Below, one piece after another: positions 7,963 to 15,789 of a stretch of 41,210 nucleotides of DNA. Location of the stretch: contig JAMPFN010000014.1 in assembly GCA_023664445.1 (NCBI GenBank), positions 1 through 41,210 on the forward strand, read 5' to 3'. The first letter of the stretch is position 1, and every line of letters starts with the position of its first letter. The DNA is from Clostridium sp. GTDB taxonomy: Bacteria > Bacillota > Clostridia > Oscillospirales > Ruminococcaceae. The notes below the pieces were generated by a model. That model saw only the letters and a list, made by a program, of their open reading frames with translations, ran no database searches and had not been told where the DNA came from. Made by a program: the position numbers and the translations under genes.

Positions 7963-8012
7963 AAACCTGTGTTCATGGAAACTCCGCATGAATTTTCTGC
8001 GAACACAGGTCT
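7963..8012 (+). repeat. Repeat R3, 50-bp internal-deletion derivative
   Basis: Keeps both terminal inverted repeats of R3 (ACCTGTGTTCATGGAAA ... TTTTCTGCGAACACAGGT) and the adjacent CCGCATGAATTTT segment, but loses the about 110-bp interior. It forms a compact hairpin 40 bases after metH and could also act as a 3' end. Confidence 0.75.
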
Positions 8013-8099
8013 GATTTGGAATAACTAACAAAAAATATCAAATAATTATATATTATAAGTGAAAAAATTCGGCAATTTGTTAAAATTGTGATGTGACTA

Positions 8100-8128
8100 T
8101 TGAAAAAAAGTCATTTTTATAGTATAAT
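8100..8128 (+). promoter_or_regulatory. Predicted sigma-A promoter of glgP
   Basis: TTGAAA, 17-base spacer, TATAAT. A transcript starting near 8135 would have a leader of about 70 bases. Confidence 0.75.
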
Positions 8129-8144
8129 GAATAATATGGAAATT

Positions 8145-8163
8145 TTGTGGGGTGTGCCCACAA
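8145..8163 (+). promoter_or_regulatory. Hairpin in the glgP leader
   Basis: Perfect stem TTGTGGG / CCCACAA with loop GTGTG, some 10-20 bases after the predicted start of transcription and 30 bases before the ribosome binding site. No T tract follows, so it is not a terminator. It may stabilise the 5' end or be a binding site. Confidence 0.45.
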
Positions 8164-8203
8164 TCATTATTATTACCATCAAGAGTGGAGTTAGGAGAAA
8201 ATA

Positions 8204-10600
8204 ATGGTAGCAAAACCGGAAATATCCAGAATAAAGGAATTGTTTATCAAGAAACTGGAGCATAAGTATAACGTAACGCCTGTAGAGGCTTCAGACAAGC
8301 AGATCTATCAGGTTCTTTCAGAAATAATCGTTGATTTTTTGAAGGGTAAACGTCAGAAATTTATAAATAGGGTAAACTCGGAAGGTAAAAAGCAGGTATA
8401 TTATCTTTCAATGGAATTCCTTATGGGACGTTCGCTTAAAACAAGCATATACAATCTTGAAATTGTAAAAGATATCGAGGATATGCTTGCAGAATATGAC
8501 GTAAAGCTCGATAATATTTATGAGTGCGAACCGGACGCGGGTCTTGGAAACGGCGGTCTTGGACGTCTTGCCGCATGTTATCTCGATGCTCTTGCTACAA
8601 TGGCGTATCCTGCAATGGGTTATTCTATCCGTTACGAATACGGTATTTTTAAGCAGAAGATCGAGGACGGTTGGCAGACAGAGCTTCCCGACAACTGGCT
8701 TCCCGGCGGTTCGGTATGGCTTGAATCCCGTCCGGAGCTTGCGATAGACGTTCACTTTGAAGGCGAGCTTCATGAATACTGGGATAATCAGTATCACCAC
8801 CTTTCACACGTTAATTATTCGACAGTTCAGGCTATTCCTTATGATATGTATGTTTCCGGACATGACAGCGAAGGCGTTTCCGTTTTAAGGCTTTGGGACG
8901 CTAAAGCTCCGAGCTTTGATATGTCTATGTTCAATCATGGCGATTATGAAAAGGCTTTGGGACAAAACGCTGCCGCAAACGCTATCTCAAAGGTTCTTTA
9001 TCCTAATGATAATCACCTTGAGGGTAAGGCGTTAAGACTCCGTCAGCAGTATTTTATGTGCGCGGCGTCCGTCGGCGATATTGTAAATAATCACATGGCG
9101 GTTTACGGTACATTGGATAATCTCCATGATAAGGTAGCTATCCATATCAATGATACTCACCCGACTCTCGCTATCCCAGAGCTTATGAGAATACTTCTTG
9201 ACGACTGCGGATATTCATGGGATAAGGCATGGCATATCGTTAAGAATACGTTCGCTTACACAAACCATACGGTAATGGCGGAAGCTCTTGAAAAATGGGA
9301 CGTAAATCTTGTAAAGAGAATCATTCCGAGAATCTTTACTATTATCGTTGAGATAAACAACCGCTACTGTGCAAGCCTTATGGAAAGAAACGGCGGCGAC
9401 AGCGCCAAGACAACAAGAATGTCCATTATCAAGGACAACCAGATCCACATGGCTACGCTCTGCGTCGTTGCTTCACACAGCATAAACGGCGTTTCAAAGC
9501 TTCATTCCGAGATCATCAAGCAGTCTGTATTCAATGACGAATATCACGATATCCCGAGAAAGTTCAAGAACGTTACAAACGGTATCGCTTACAGAAGATG
9601 GCTCTATCAGTCCAATCCGGGACTTACAAAGCTTCTTCGCGAAAAGATCGGCGATAAATTCCTGCATGACGGCAGCGAGCTTAAAAAGCTTTGCGTTTTT
9701 GAAAACGATAAGGCTGTTCTCGATTCTCTTATGAAGATAAAGAAAGAGAATAAGCAGAGATTTGCCGATTATGTTAAGAAAAACAGCGGTATCGTTATGA
9801 ATACCGACAGTATTTTTGACGTACAGGTAAAGCGTCTGCACGAATATAAGCGTCAGCATCTGAATGTTATGAATATTCTTGCGGATTACGATTATCTTCT
9901 CAATAATCCGAATGCTGATTTTGTTCCGAAAACTTATATCTTTGCAGCAAAGGCTGCTCCGGGTTACTATCTTGCTAAGCAGATCATCAAGCTTATTTGG
10001 GCAATTTCCGAAGAGATCAGAAAGAATCCCAAGATCAACAAGAAGCTTTCGGTATATTTTCTCGAGGACTACAGGGTAACGCTTTCCGAATTGCTCATGC
10101 CTGCAAGCGATATTTCAGAGCAGATCTCGCTCGCCGGAACAGAGGCGTCGGGTACAGGCAACATGAAGCTTATGCTTAACGGCGCGGTAACGCTCGGTAC
10201 GCTTGACGGCGCTAACATCGAGATCGGCGACGCTGTAGGCGATGATAATATTATCATATTCGGTATGAAAACCGAGGAAGTTAACGATCTTAAGAGATCG
10301 GGATATAATCCGGGATCGTATTACGAATCAAATCCTGTTATCAAGACAGCTATTGACAGAATGTACAGCGGAATCAACGGCTGCACATTCGGAGAAGTGG
10401 CAAATTCACTTAAGGATTCAGACCCGTATATGGTTCTTGCCGACTTTGATTCATACAGAAAGGCTCAGGCTTACTCTTCCGAATGCTATAAGGATAGTGC
10501 AAAGTGGGCTAAGATGTCGCTTAATAATATTGCAGGCGCAGGTATATTCTCAGCTGACAGAGCTGTTACGGAATACGCAAAGGACATTTGGTGTCTTTAA
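8204..10600 (+). CDS. glgP: Glycogen (alpha-glucan) phosphorylase, GT35
   Basis: Pyridoxal-phosphate enzyme releasing glucose-1-phosphate from the non-reducing ends of alpha-1,4-glucans. The 798-aa length matches the family. Visible blocks are YYLSMEFLMGRSL, GLGNGGLGRLAACYLDALAT, VKRLHEYKRQ, and the PLP-lysine motif GTGNMK (Lys655) followed by LNGAVTLGTLDGANIEI. Start ATG 8204 has AGGAGA 5 bases upstream and a good promoter at 8100. The next gene on the same strand is a GH13 alpha-glucan hydrolase, so the pair probably serves breakdown of storage or imported glucan. Confidence 0.97.
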   Translation: MVAKPEISRIKELFIKKLEHKYNVTPVEASDKQIYQVLSEIIVDFLKGKRQKFINRVNSEGKKQVYYLSMEFLMGRSLKTSIYNLEIVKDIEDMLAEYDVKLDNIYECEPDAGLGNGGLGRLAACYLDALATMAYPAMGYSIRYEYGIFKQKIEDGWQTELPDNWLPGGSVWLESRPELAIDVHFEGELHEYWDNQYHHLSHVNYSTVQAIPYDMYVSGHDSEGVSVLRLWDAKAPSFDMSMFNHGDYEKALGQNAAANAISKVLYPNDNHLEGKALRLRQQYFMCAASVGDIVNNHMAVYGTLDNLHDKVAIHINDTHPTLAIPELMRILLDDCGYSWDKAWHIVKNTFAYTNHTVMAEALEKWDVNLVKRIIPRIFTIIVEINNRYCASLMERNGGDSAKTTRMSIIKDNQIHMATLCVVASHSINGVSKLHSEIIKQSVFNDEYHDIPRKFKNVTNGIAYRRWLYQSNPGLTKLLREKIGDKFLHDGSELKKLCVFENDKAVLDSLMKIKKENKQRFADYVKKNSGIVMNTDSIFDVQVKRLHEYKRQHLNVMNILADYDYLLNNPNADFVPKTYIFAAKAAPGYYLAKQIIKLIWAISEEIRKNPKINKKLSVYFLEDYRVTLSELLMPASDISEQISLAGTEASGTGNMKLMLNGAVTLGTLDGANIEIGDAVGDDNIIIFGMKTEEVNDLKRSGYNPGSYYESNPVIKTAIDRMYSGINGCTFGEVANSLKDSDPYMVLADFDSYRKAQAYSSECYKDSAKWAKMSLNNIAGAGIFSADRAVTEYAKDIWCL

Positions 10601-10648
10601 TACATTGTTGTATAAGCGCAAATAAATTTTCCGTTTATTATAAATTAT

Positions 10649-10740
10649 AAAAAAGGTAGAGCCTTTGACCTGAATGTTTCAAAGGAGATCTTCGATTTTT
10701 AGTAGGGGGACGCTCTGTAGAAAAGGGCGTCCCTTAAAAA
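10649..10740 (+). repeat. Degenerate R2 copy in the leader of the GH13 gene
   Basis: AAAAGGTAGAGCCTTTGACC (10651-10670) resembles the invariant R2 core CCAAAGGCAGAGCCTTTGG. It is followed by the AGGGGGACGC / GCGTCCCT hairpin (10704-10734), the module that ends R2. The AAGGAG of the next gene begins seven bases after the hairpin, so the stem could influence its translation. Confidence 0.5.
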
Positions 10741-10753
10741 AAGGAGCGACTTT

Positions 10754-12655
10754 ATGCAAAGAATTATTTATGATAGCTGGGATCCGAATTATAAAAAGCC
10801 TTTCGGCGCTGTAAGAAAGGGAGAGGTCTGTGAGTTTCGTATAAGGCTTGCAAAGGACAGACGTCTTGACTTTCCGCCTGTACCGGTTATGGTAATTTTC
10901 AGGACCGGATTTAAAGAAACCTTTATTTCGATGAATTTTGAAGAATCCGGAGATGAATATAATGTTTATCTGGCAACTTTTGTCCCTAAACATGCCGGAG
11001 TTCATTACTATTATTTTTCGTTCAAGCAGGAAGGAAAAAGAAATTATATCAAAAAAAATTCCTGTCATATCGGCGCTATAAACGACGGCGATCTGTTTCA
11101 GCTGACTGTTTTTGAAAAGGAATTTGAAACGCCTGATTTCTTAAAGGGCGGTATCATGTACCAAATATTCCCCGATCGTTTCTGCAAGAGCGGAAAGGTG
11201 CATGAAAATGTTCCTACAGACAGAGTTATGCGGGAAAATTGGGAGGATACACCTTACTATAAGCCCGATGAAAACGGTCATGTATGGAACAACGACTATT
11301 TCGGCGGAGATTTTGACGGAATTGTAAGCAAGCTTTCATATCTTAAGGGATTGGGCGTAACTTGCATTTACCTGAATCCTATTTTTGAATCCCACGAAAA
11401 TCACAGATATAATACCGCGAATTACCGCAAGGCGGATCCGCTTTTGGGTACAAACAGCGACTTTAAGAATCTTTGCGCGGAAGCTAAAAAATACGGCATT
11501 TCCATAATTCTCGACGGCGTTTTTTCTCACACGGGCGCGGACAGTATCTATTTCAACAAATTCAACAGATATGACAGCCTCGGAGCGTATAACTCAAAGG
11601 AAAGCGAATTCTACCCATGGTATAATTTTACGGAATATCCTGATGTATATGAATCATGGTGGGGTATTACAACGCTTCCGAATGTTCAGGAAAATAATGA
11701 GGCTTATACCGAATATATTTGCGGTGAAAACGGAGTTCTCGATTATTGGATAAGTCTTGGTGCGGCAGGATATCGTCTTGATGTTGCGGATGAACTTCCT
11801 GATGAGTTTCTTGAAAATCTCAACCGCTGTGTCAAAAAGCATGGCAGAGAAAAGATCATCATAGGCGAAGTCTGGGAAGACGCTTCAAACAAGGAAAGCT
11901 ACGGCGTAAAAAGGCGTTATCTTCTCGGCAATCAGCTTGATTCTGTTATGAACTATCCGTTCCGTTCGGCTATCATGAATTATGCTCTCGGCGGAAGTCC
12001 TTATGACTTCAGAAACGGCATTATGACGATCATTGAGAATTATCCGAAGCCTACGATCGACGTTCTAATGAACAGCATCTCTACCCATGATATCGAGAGA
12101 GCGATAAACGTTCTTGGCGGTGAAAGCTGCGAGGGCAAGGATAAAGATTGGATGAGCAATCGTATGCTGACCGACGAGGAATATAAGCTCGGAAAAAACA
12201 GAATGAAAGTCGCAATGGCATTGCAGTATTTTCTGCCCGGAGTGCCTTGTATTTATTATGGAGATGAAGCCGGCTCACAGGGATATAAAGACCCGTTTAA
12301 CCGTCGTTGTTATCCTTGGGGAAATGAGGATAAAGAGCTTATCGAATATGTAAAGCTTCTTTCAAGGATCAGAAATTCTTCAAAGGTGTTCAGGGACGGA
12401 ACGCTTAAATTCCTTTACATGGACGATAATGTTATAGCGTTTTCAAGAGCGAGAAACAACCGCAGAAAGGCTGTTATCATATTTATAAACCGTTCCGGAC
12501 AGGAACAGATAATAGACAGTTCAAAGACAGAAGCAAGACCATGTCCATATTACTATACGCTTTACGGAAATGTAAGATACGGCGAACGTATTGTACTTCC
12601 GTCATATAGCTTTGTGGCGTTCAAGGTTGAGCTTCCGCTCGATAAATTACAATAA
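10754..12655 (+). CDS. Glycoside hydrolase family 13 enzyme (neopullulanase/cyclomaltodextrinase-like)
   Basis: Cytoplasmic alpha-glucan hydrolase: no signal peptide is visible. The 633-aa protein begins with a beta-rich module (about 1-125) like CBM34, then GGIMYQIFPDRF opens the GH13 barrel. Conserved regions are DGVFSHTG, GYRLDVADE (nucleophile Asp343), IIGEVWED (acid/base Glu372) and STHD (transition-state Asp446), with a beta-sandwich C-terminal domain. This arrangement fits enzymes acting on cyclodextrins, pullulan or short maltodextrins; the exact substrate is uncertain. AAGGAG lies 8 bases before the ATG. It follows glgP and probably supplies or trims its substrates. Confidence 0.9.
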   Translation: MQRIIYDSWDPNYKKPFGAVRKGEVCEFRIRLAKDRRLDFPPVPVMVIFRTGFKETFISMNFEESGDEYNVYLATFVPKHAGVHYYYFSFKQEGKRNYIKKNSCHIGAINDGDLFQLTVFEKEFETPDFLKGGIMYQIFPDRFCKSGKVHENVPTDRVMRENWEDTPYYKPDENGHVWNNDYFGGDFDGIVSKLSYLKGLGVTCIYLNPIFESHENHRYNTANYRKADPLLGTNSDFKNLCAEAKKYGISIILDGVFSHTGADSIYFNKFNRYDSLGAYNSKESEFYPWYNFTEYPDVYESWWGITTLPNVQENNEAYTEYICGENGVLDYWISLGAAGYRLDVADELPDEFLENLNRCVKKHGREKIIIGEVWEDASNKESYGVKRRYLLGNQLDSVMNYPFRSAIMNYALGGSPYDFRNGIMTIIENYPKPTIDVLMNSISTHDIERAINVLGGESCEGKDKDWMSNRMLTDEEYKLGKNRMKVAMALQYFLPGVPCIYYGDEAGSQGYKDPFNRRCYPWGNEDKELIEYVKLLSRIRNSSKVFRDGTLKFLYMDDNVIAFSRARNNRRKAVIIFINRSGQEQIIDSSKTEARPCPYYYTLYGNVRYGERIVLPSYSFVAFKVELPLDKLQ

Positions 12656-12718
12656 GAATCTGTCCGCATAGGATTTGCACACGTCTTTTCGGCAAATTTT
12701 CCTATTTGGAAGGTTCTA
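12655..12718 (+). repeat. Repeat R3, short degenerate derivative
   Basis: AGAATCTGTCCGCATAGGA ... CACACGTCTTTTCGGCAAATTTTCC ... GGTTCT. The internal GCACACGTCTTTTCGGCAAA stretch is nearly identical to the 5' third of the full copy at 38962; the right inverted repeat is degenerate. It begins at the stop codon of the GH13 gene. Confidence 0.65.
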
Positions 12719-12724
12719 AGAGAA

Positions 12725-12762
12725 AGTACCTCCGATGTTTTGTCGGAGGTACTATTTGCTTT
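12725..12762 (+). terminator. Terminator after the GH13 gene
   Basis: Stem AGTACCTCCGA / TCGGAGGTACT with a 7-base loop, followed by ATTTGCTTT. The T tract is imperfect. Confidence 0.7.
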
Positions 12763-12779
12763 GAATTCAGGTGATATAA

Positions 12780-13139
12780 ATGAAAGTAAAAAGAATTCTT
12801 TTTACACTTGTTGACGTATTTATTGTTATATTAGCAAACTACTGGTGTTTTTGGCTGATGTTTTATTTTTCTGCAAGTATTGACGGTTCGATTTATATAA
12901 GCGGTGATTATGTTATTTTTGAAAGAAACTATCTTGTCCCGGCTCAAATATTTGGTATTCCGATTATATTTACAGTAGTTTCGAGTCTTTTGTATCGCAG
13001 GCTGCGAATGAAAAAACTTATCGGAAAGAAATATATTGCGCTTGTTTTATTCAATACGATCCCACTTTATATAATCAGCTTTTTTCAAATTATAAACTTG
13101 GTTTCTTATTGGACTGTGATATATGGTCAAATAACTTGA
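12780..13139 (+). CDS. Small membrane protein of unknown function (119 aa)
   Basis: ATG 12780 has AGGTGA 6 bases upstream. Three long hydrophobic segments (about residues 7-31, 53-70 and 84-107) are separated by a basic loop RRLRMKKLIGKK, so it is probably an inner-membrane protein with three helices. No family is recognised. It lies just after a terminator and ends 22 bases before the convergent gene at 13162; no promoter of its own was obvious in the 20-base gap, so read-through from the GH13 gene is possible. Confidence 0.65.
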   Translation: MKVKRILFTLVDVFIVILANYWCFWLMFYFSASIDGSIYISGDYVIFERNYLVPAQIFGIPIIFTVVSSLLYRRLRMKKLIGKKYIALVLFNTIPLYIISFFQIINLVSYWTVIYGQIT

Positions 13140-13161
13140 AAAAGTCGCCCTAAACAGGCTC

Positions 13162-14322
13162 TTAAATATTATCAGTAGGGTTGAAAATTTCTTTTACTAT
13201 TTCGGAGGTGCAGTTTTCACAATCGTATGGGGAGAATCTTTTTTTAAACGCCTTCATTGCGGCAGAATATCGCAACAGACCGTTTCCTCCGCTTCTCATA
13301 TCGTTCAACACATGGTTTAGAGCTTCTTCAAGCTTTTCCTGCGACTGAACTGTAAAGCCGGGAAGCATCGCTGTTCCAAAGTACAAGTCGTTTGTATTAA
13401 CATCATTGAAATAGAATATCATAGGACGGTCAAGTGAAGCGTAATCGAAAATCATGTCCGAATAGTCGGTCAGCAGCATATCGCTTATAATAAAAAGATC
13501 GTTTATATCATTATAATCCGACACGTCAAATACATATCCGGTATACTTTTTCAGGTCAATACTATGTTCTTTAAAATTCGTATAGAAAAGTACCGCGAAA
13601 TCATCTCCGCAGTTTTTTCTTACGTTTTCAAGATCCGCTAAGCTGTCGAGCTGATCTGGGCAGTATAATATAATTTTTTTGTCGTTTGGAATTTCCAGAC
13701 GGCATTTTATTTGCATAGCCATATCATCGCTGTATGAGAAGAGAGTGCAGTTTCTCGGAGCGCCTTTTTCTATCACGATATTTTCCCTGCCCGACGCTTT
13801 GAGATCAAATGCGGAAATAAGCTTTTCCGTACAGTAACGGGAATTTGACAGCAGCGCGGATATTCTTTCCGATTCGGTTTTGTATCTGTTTTGCATACTG
13901 TCAGCATCACAGCCGATTTTTTTAAAAGGCGTGTTATGGCAAAGTATATACTTTTGATCTTCTTTTAAATCAACAGAGCTGTCAAGCATAGTGTTTGTGA
14001 TGATAGCGCCCGCCTTTGTGCAGTATTCAAAATATTCCTTGGATCTGTATTCGACGAGATCCGTGTTATCGGGAAAGCTTCCGTGTTTGTTTATATCGGT
14101 AAATGCCCAGACAAAATGGTAATCGTCAAAATCCGCAGAGCTTTGCATGTAGTCGTAGATAGCTTTTGGACTGTCCGAATAGCTTTTTCCCGAAAAAGCT
14201 TCAAAAAGTATAAGTTTCGGGTCTGTAGCAGTTGAAAAAAGGACTTCTTTGTTTGGGTTATCATTATCCGATGATTTGTTTCCGAGCAGTTTTTTAAAAA
14301 AATCTATAATATTTTTAATCAT
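13162..14322 (-). CDS. CDP-glycerol:poly(glycerophosphate) glycerophosphotransferase-family protein
   Basis: The 386-aa protein is a member of the TagB/TagF-type family (Glyphos_transf), enzymes that transfer polyol phosphates to wall teichoic acid or related glycopolymers at the cytoplasmic face of the membrane. The diagnostic C-terminal block LLTDYSDMIFDYASLDRPMIFYF is split between UDP-GT-like halves; IILYCPDQ and an AIITNTMLDS segment are also present. A basic amphipathic N-terminus (IKNIIDFFKKLLGNK) may attach it to the membrane. It has its own TTGACA-17-TATACT promoter and a GGAG site 7 bases before the ATG. No other teichoic acid genes are nearby, so the acceptor is unknown. Confidence 0.8.
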   Translation of the reverse strand: MIKNIIDFFKKLLGNKSSDNDNPNKEVLFSTATDPKLILFEAFSGKSYSDSPKAIYDYMQSSADFDDYHFVWAFTDINKHGSFPDNTDLVEYRSKEYFEYCTKAGAIITNTMLDSSVDLKEDQKYILCHNTPFKKIGCDADSMQNRYKTESERISALLSNSRYCTEKLISAFDLKASGRENIVIEKGAPRNCTLFSYSDDMAMQIKCRLEIPNDKKIILYCPDQLDSLADLENVRKNCGDDFAVLFYTNFKEHSIDLKKYTGYVFDVSDYNDINDLFIISDMLLTDYSDMIFDYASLDRPMIFYFNDVNTNDLYFGTAMLPGFTVQSQEKLEEALNHVLNDMRSGGNGLLRYSAAMKAFKKRFSPYDCENCTSEIVKEIFNPTDNI

Positions 14323-14360
14323 GTTATACTCCGTTATGAAAATATAATCAGTACTCTATT

Positions 14361-14389
14361 AGTATAACGCTTTAATCGAATAATGTCAA
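14361..14389 (-). promoter_or_regulatory. Predicted sigma-A promoter of the 13162 gene
   Basis: On the minus strand TTGACA, 17-base spacer, TATACT, ending about 40 bases before the start codon. Confidence 0.8.
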
Positions 14390-14449
14390 TATATGTACGG
14401 AAATCAATTTTTTAGAAGTTTGTGTGGGGGACTCTGTCCCTCAAGCACC

Positions 14450-14540
14450 CTACCAAAGGGAATGCCTCTTACAGAGCCGTCTCCTCTGTCAGCTTCGCTG
14501 ACATCTCCCCGCTCCGCGGGGAGTCGCCTTTGGAATCCTC
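14450..14540. repeat. R2-like outer stem holding a GTCAGCTTCGCTGAC-type repeat
   Basis: ACCAAAGG ... CCTTTGGAATCCTC are the halves of the R2 core stem. Between them lie two perfect hairpins, TGTCAGC-TTC-GCTGACA and CTCCCCGC-TC-CGCGGGGAG-type. The second unit resembles a short repeat I have seen widely in gut Clostridia genomes (established by memory only, not searched). Confidence 0.55.
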
Positions 14541-14543
14541 ATG

Positions 14544-14587
14544 ATTTTTATTAATACTTTCCCTAAGGTGAAAGTATTAATAAAAAT
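14544..14587. repeat. 17-bp perfect AT-rich inverted repeat
   Basis: ATTTTTATTAATACTTT pairs perfectly with AAAGTATTAATAAAAAT around a 10-base loop CCCTAAGGTG. It lies inside R1 copy C. It could be a bidirectional terminator or a further small nested element. Confidence 0.6.
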
Positions 14588-14820
14588 GTGGGTAATCACA
14601 CGAAACGTTCTTGGCAAAGATCGGGAGATAAAGCACCTAAAGTTTCAAAATTATAAATCACAATTGCTGAATGGGAAAATGTATCATTTACAGTCCCCGA
14701 CTATAAAGACATTCCCTATCCTCTCGCTTCTGCGACTCACAGCATAAGCTGTGCCGGAGCGGAAGCTTGATTTTCTTTGGTTCGTTTCTTGCATCAAGGC
14801 AAGAAATGAACATACTGCGC

Positions 14821-14851
14821 AAAATTAAACGGGACGAAAACCGTCCCGTTT
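14821..14851 (-). terminator. Terminator of secD-secF
   Basis: Stem AAACGGGACG / CGTCCCGTTT with a 5-base loop. On the minus strand it runs into AATTTTG, five bases after the secF stop codon. Confidence 0.75.
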
Positions 14852-14856
14852 AATAA

Positions 14857-15789
14857 TTATTTTTTCTTTGATTTTGGTTTTCTTCTCTCGTTCCACCATA
14901 CCCAAAGCTGTGATGCAATGAACAAGCTTGAATATGTTCCGGCAATCATACCGATTATCATTGGTATTGAAAAGCTGAGTATCGAGCTTACGCCAAAGAT
15001 ATACGCGACGATCGTAACGATTATCATTGTTGAGATCGTCGTTATCGATGTTCTTATAGAACGTCTGAGCGATTGAGCCGTACTTACATTTACAAGCTCT
15101 GAAATTGAAGCTTTTTTCATTATGCTCTTGTTTTCTCTGATACGGTCGTAAACTACGATAGTATCGTTTACCGAATAACCCAAAATAGTAAGGATAACAG
15201 CGATGAAGTTTGCATTTATCTCGTATCCCATAATAACAAATGTTCCGAAAACGAATACAAGGTTGTGTATAAGACCGATGACAGCGCACACGCCTGCCGA
15301 CCAACCGCTTATCTGTTTGAATCTGATTGCGATATAAAGAATGATAAGTATCGCCGCAATGATCGAAACGATGATACATTTTATAAAGAATTCGCGTCCC
15401 GATGTCGGGTTTACGTCATTTGAGTCAAGCTGTTCAATGCCGTTATCGGGGAATTTTTCTTGAAGAAGCTTTGTCAGAGAATTCTGCTTTTCAGCGGAAA
15501 GCCCCTGATCGTAGCTGAATGAAATCGAGAATGTATCGGAATTTCCCGAAAGGCTTTCGCCCTTCTGGATAGTTACAGGTGTTTCAAGAAGCGATTCGAT
15601 ATCCTTTTGAACCGAATTAACATCACAGTCTTTTTCGGAAGCGTAAGAAATAATAGTACCGCCCTTGAATTCGATAGCTACTTCAACGCCTCTTATAACA
15701 GTAAAAACCGCGATAATAACCATTAGTACGAGAGGAATGAGAAACCATGTTTTCTTCTTGGACGAGAAATCATAAACATTATTATTCAT
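14857..15789 (-). CDS. secF: Protein translocase subunit SecF
   Basis: RND-type membrane protein that with SecD uses the proton gradient to pull secreted proteins through SecYEG. The 310-aa protein has an N-terminal TM helix (about 13-33), the FKGGTIISY motif, a periplasmic-type domain, then a bundle of five TM helices with YSVNDTIVVYDRIREN and LRRSIRTSITT. Length is normal. ATG 15789 overlaps the secD stop by 8 bases and uses GGAGGTG inside the end of secD. A terminator follows directly. Confidence 0.97.
   Translation of the reverse strand: MNNNVYDFSSKKKTWFLIPLVLMVIIAVFTVIRGVEVAIEFKGGTIISYASEKDCDVNSVQKDIESLLETPVTIQKGESLSGNSDTFSISFSYDQGLSAEKQNSLTKLLQEKFPDNGIEQLDSNDVNPTSGREFFIKCIIVSIIAAILIILYIAIRFKQISGWSAGVCAVIGLIHNLVFVFGTFVIMGYEINANFIAVILTILGYSVNDTIVVYDRIRENKSIMKKASISELVNVSTAQSLRRSIRTSITTISTMIIVTIVAYIFGVSSILSFSIPMIIGMIAGTYSSLFIASQLWVWWNERRKPKSKKK

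Larger units (their letters stand above)
14408..14820 (-). repeat. Interspersed repeat R1, copy C, carrying a nested insertion
   Basis: Inverted relative to copy A. The outer parts match R1: GTGGGGGACTCTGTCCC at the left; then, from about 14615 rightwards, CAATTGCTGAATGGGAAAAT, the GCTTCTGC ... GCGGAAGC hairpin and the GGCAAGAAATGAACATACTGCGC end. The central part with the AATTTTCTTTCC stem is replaced by other elements (next two entries). It abuts the secF terminator. Confidence 0.8.
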
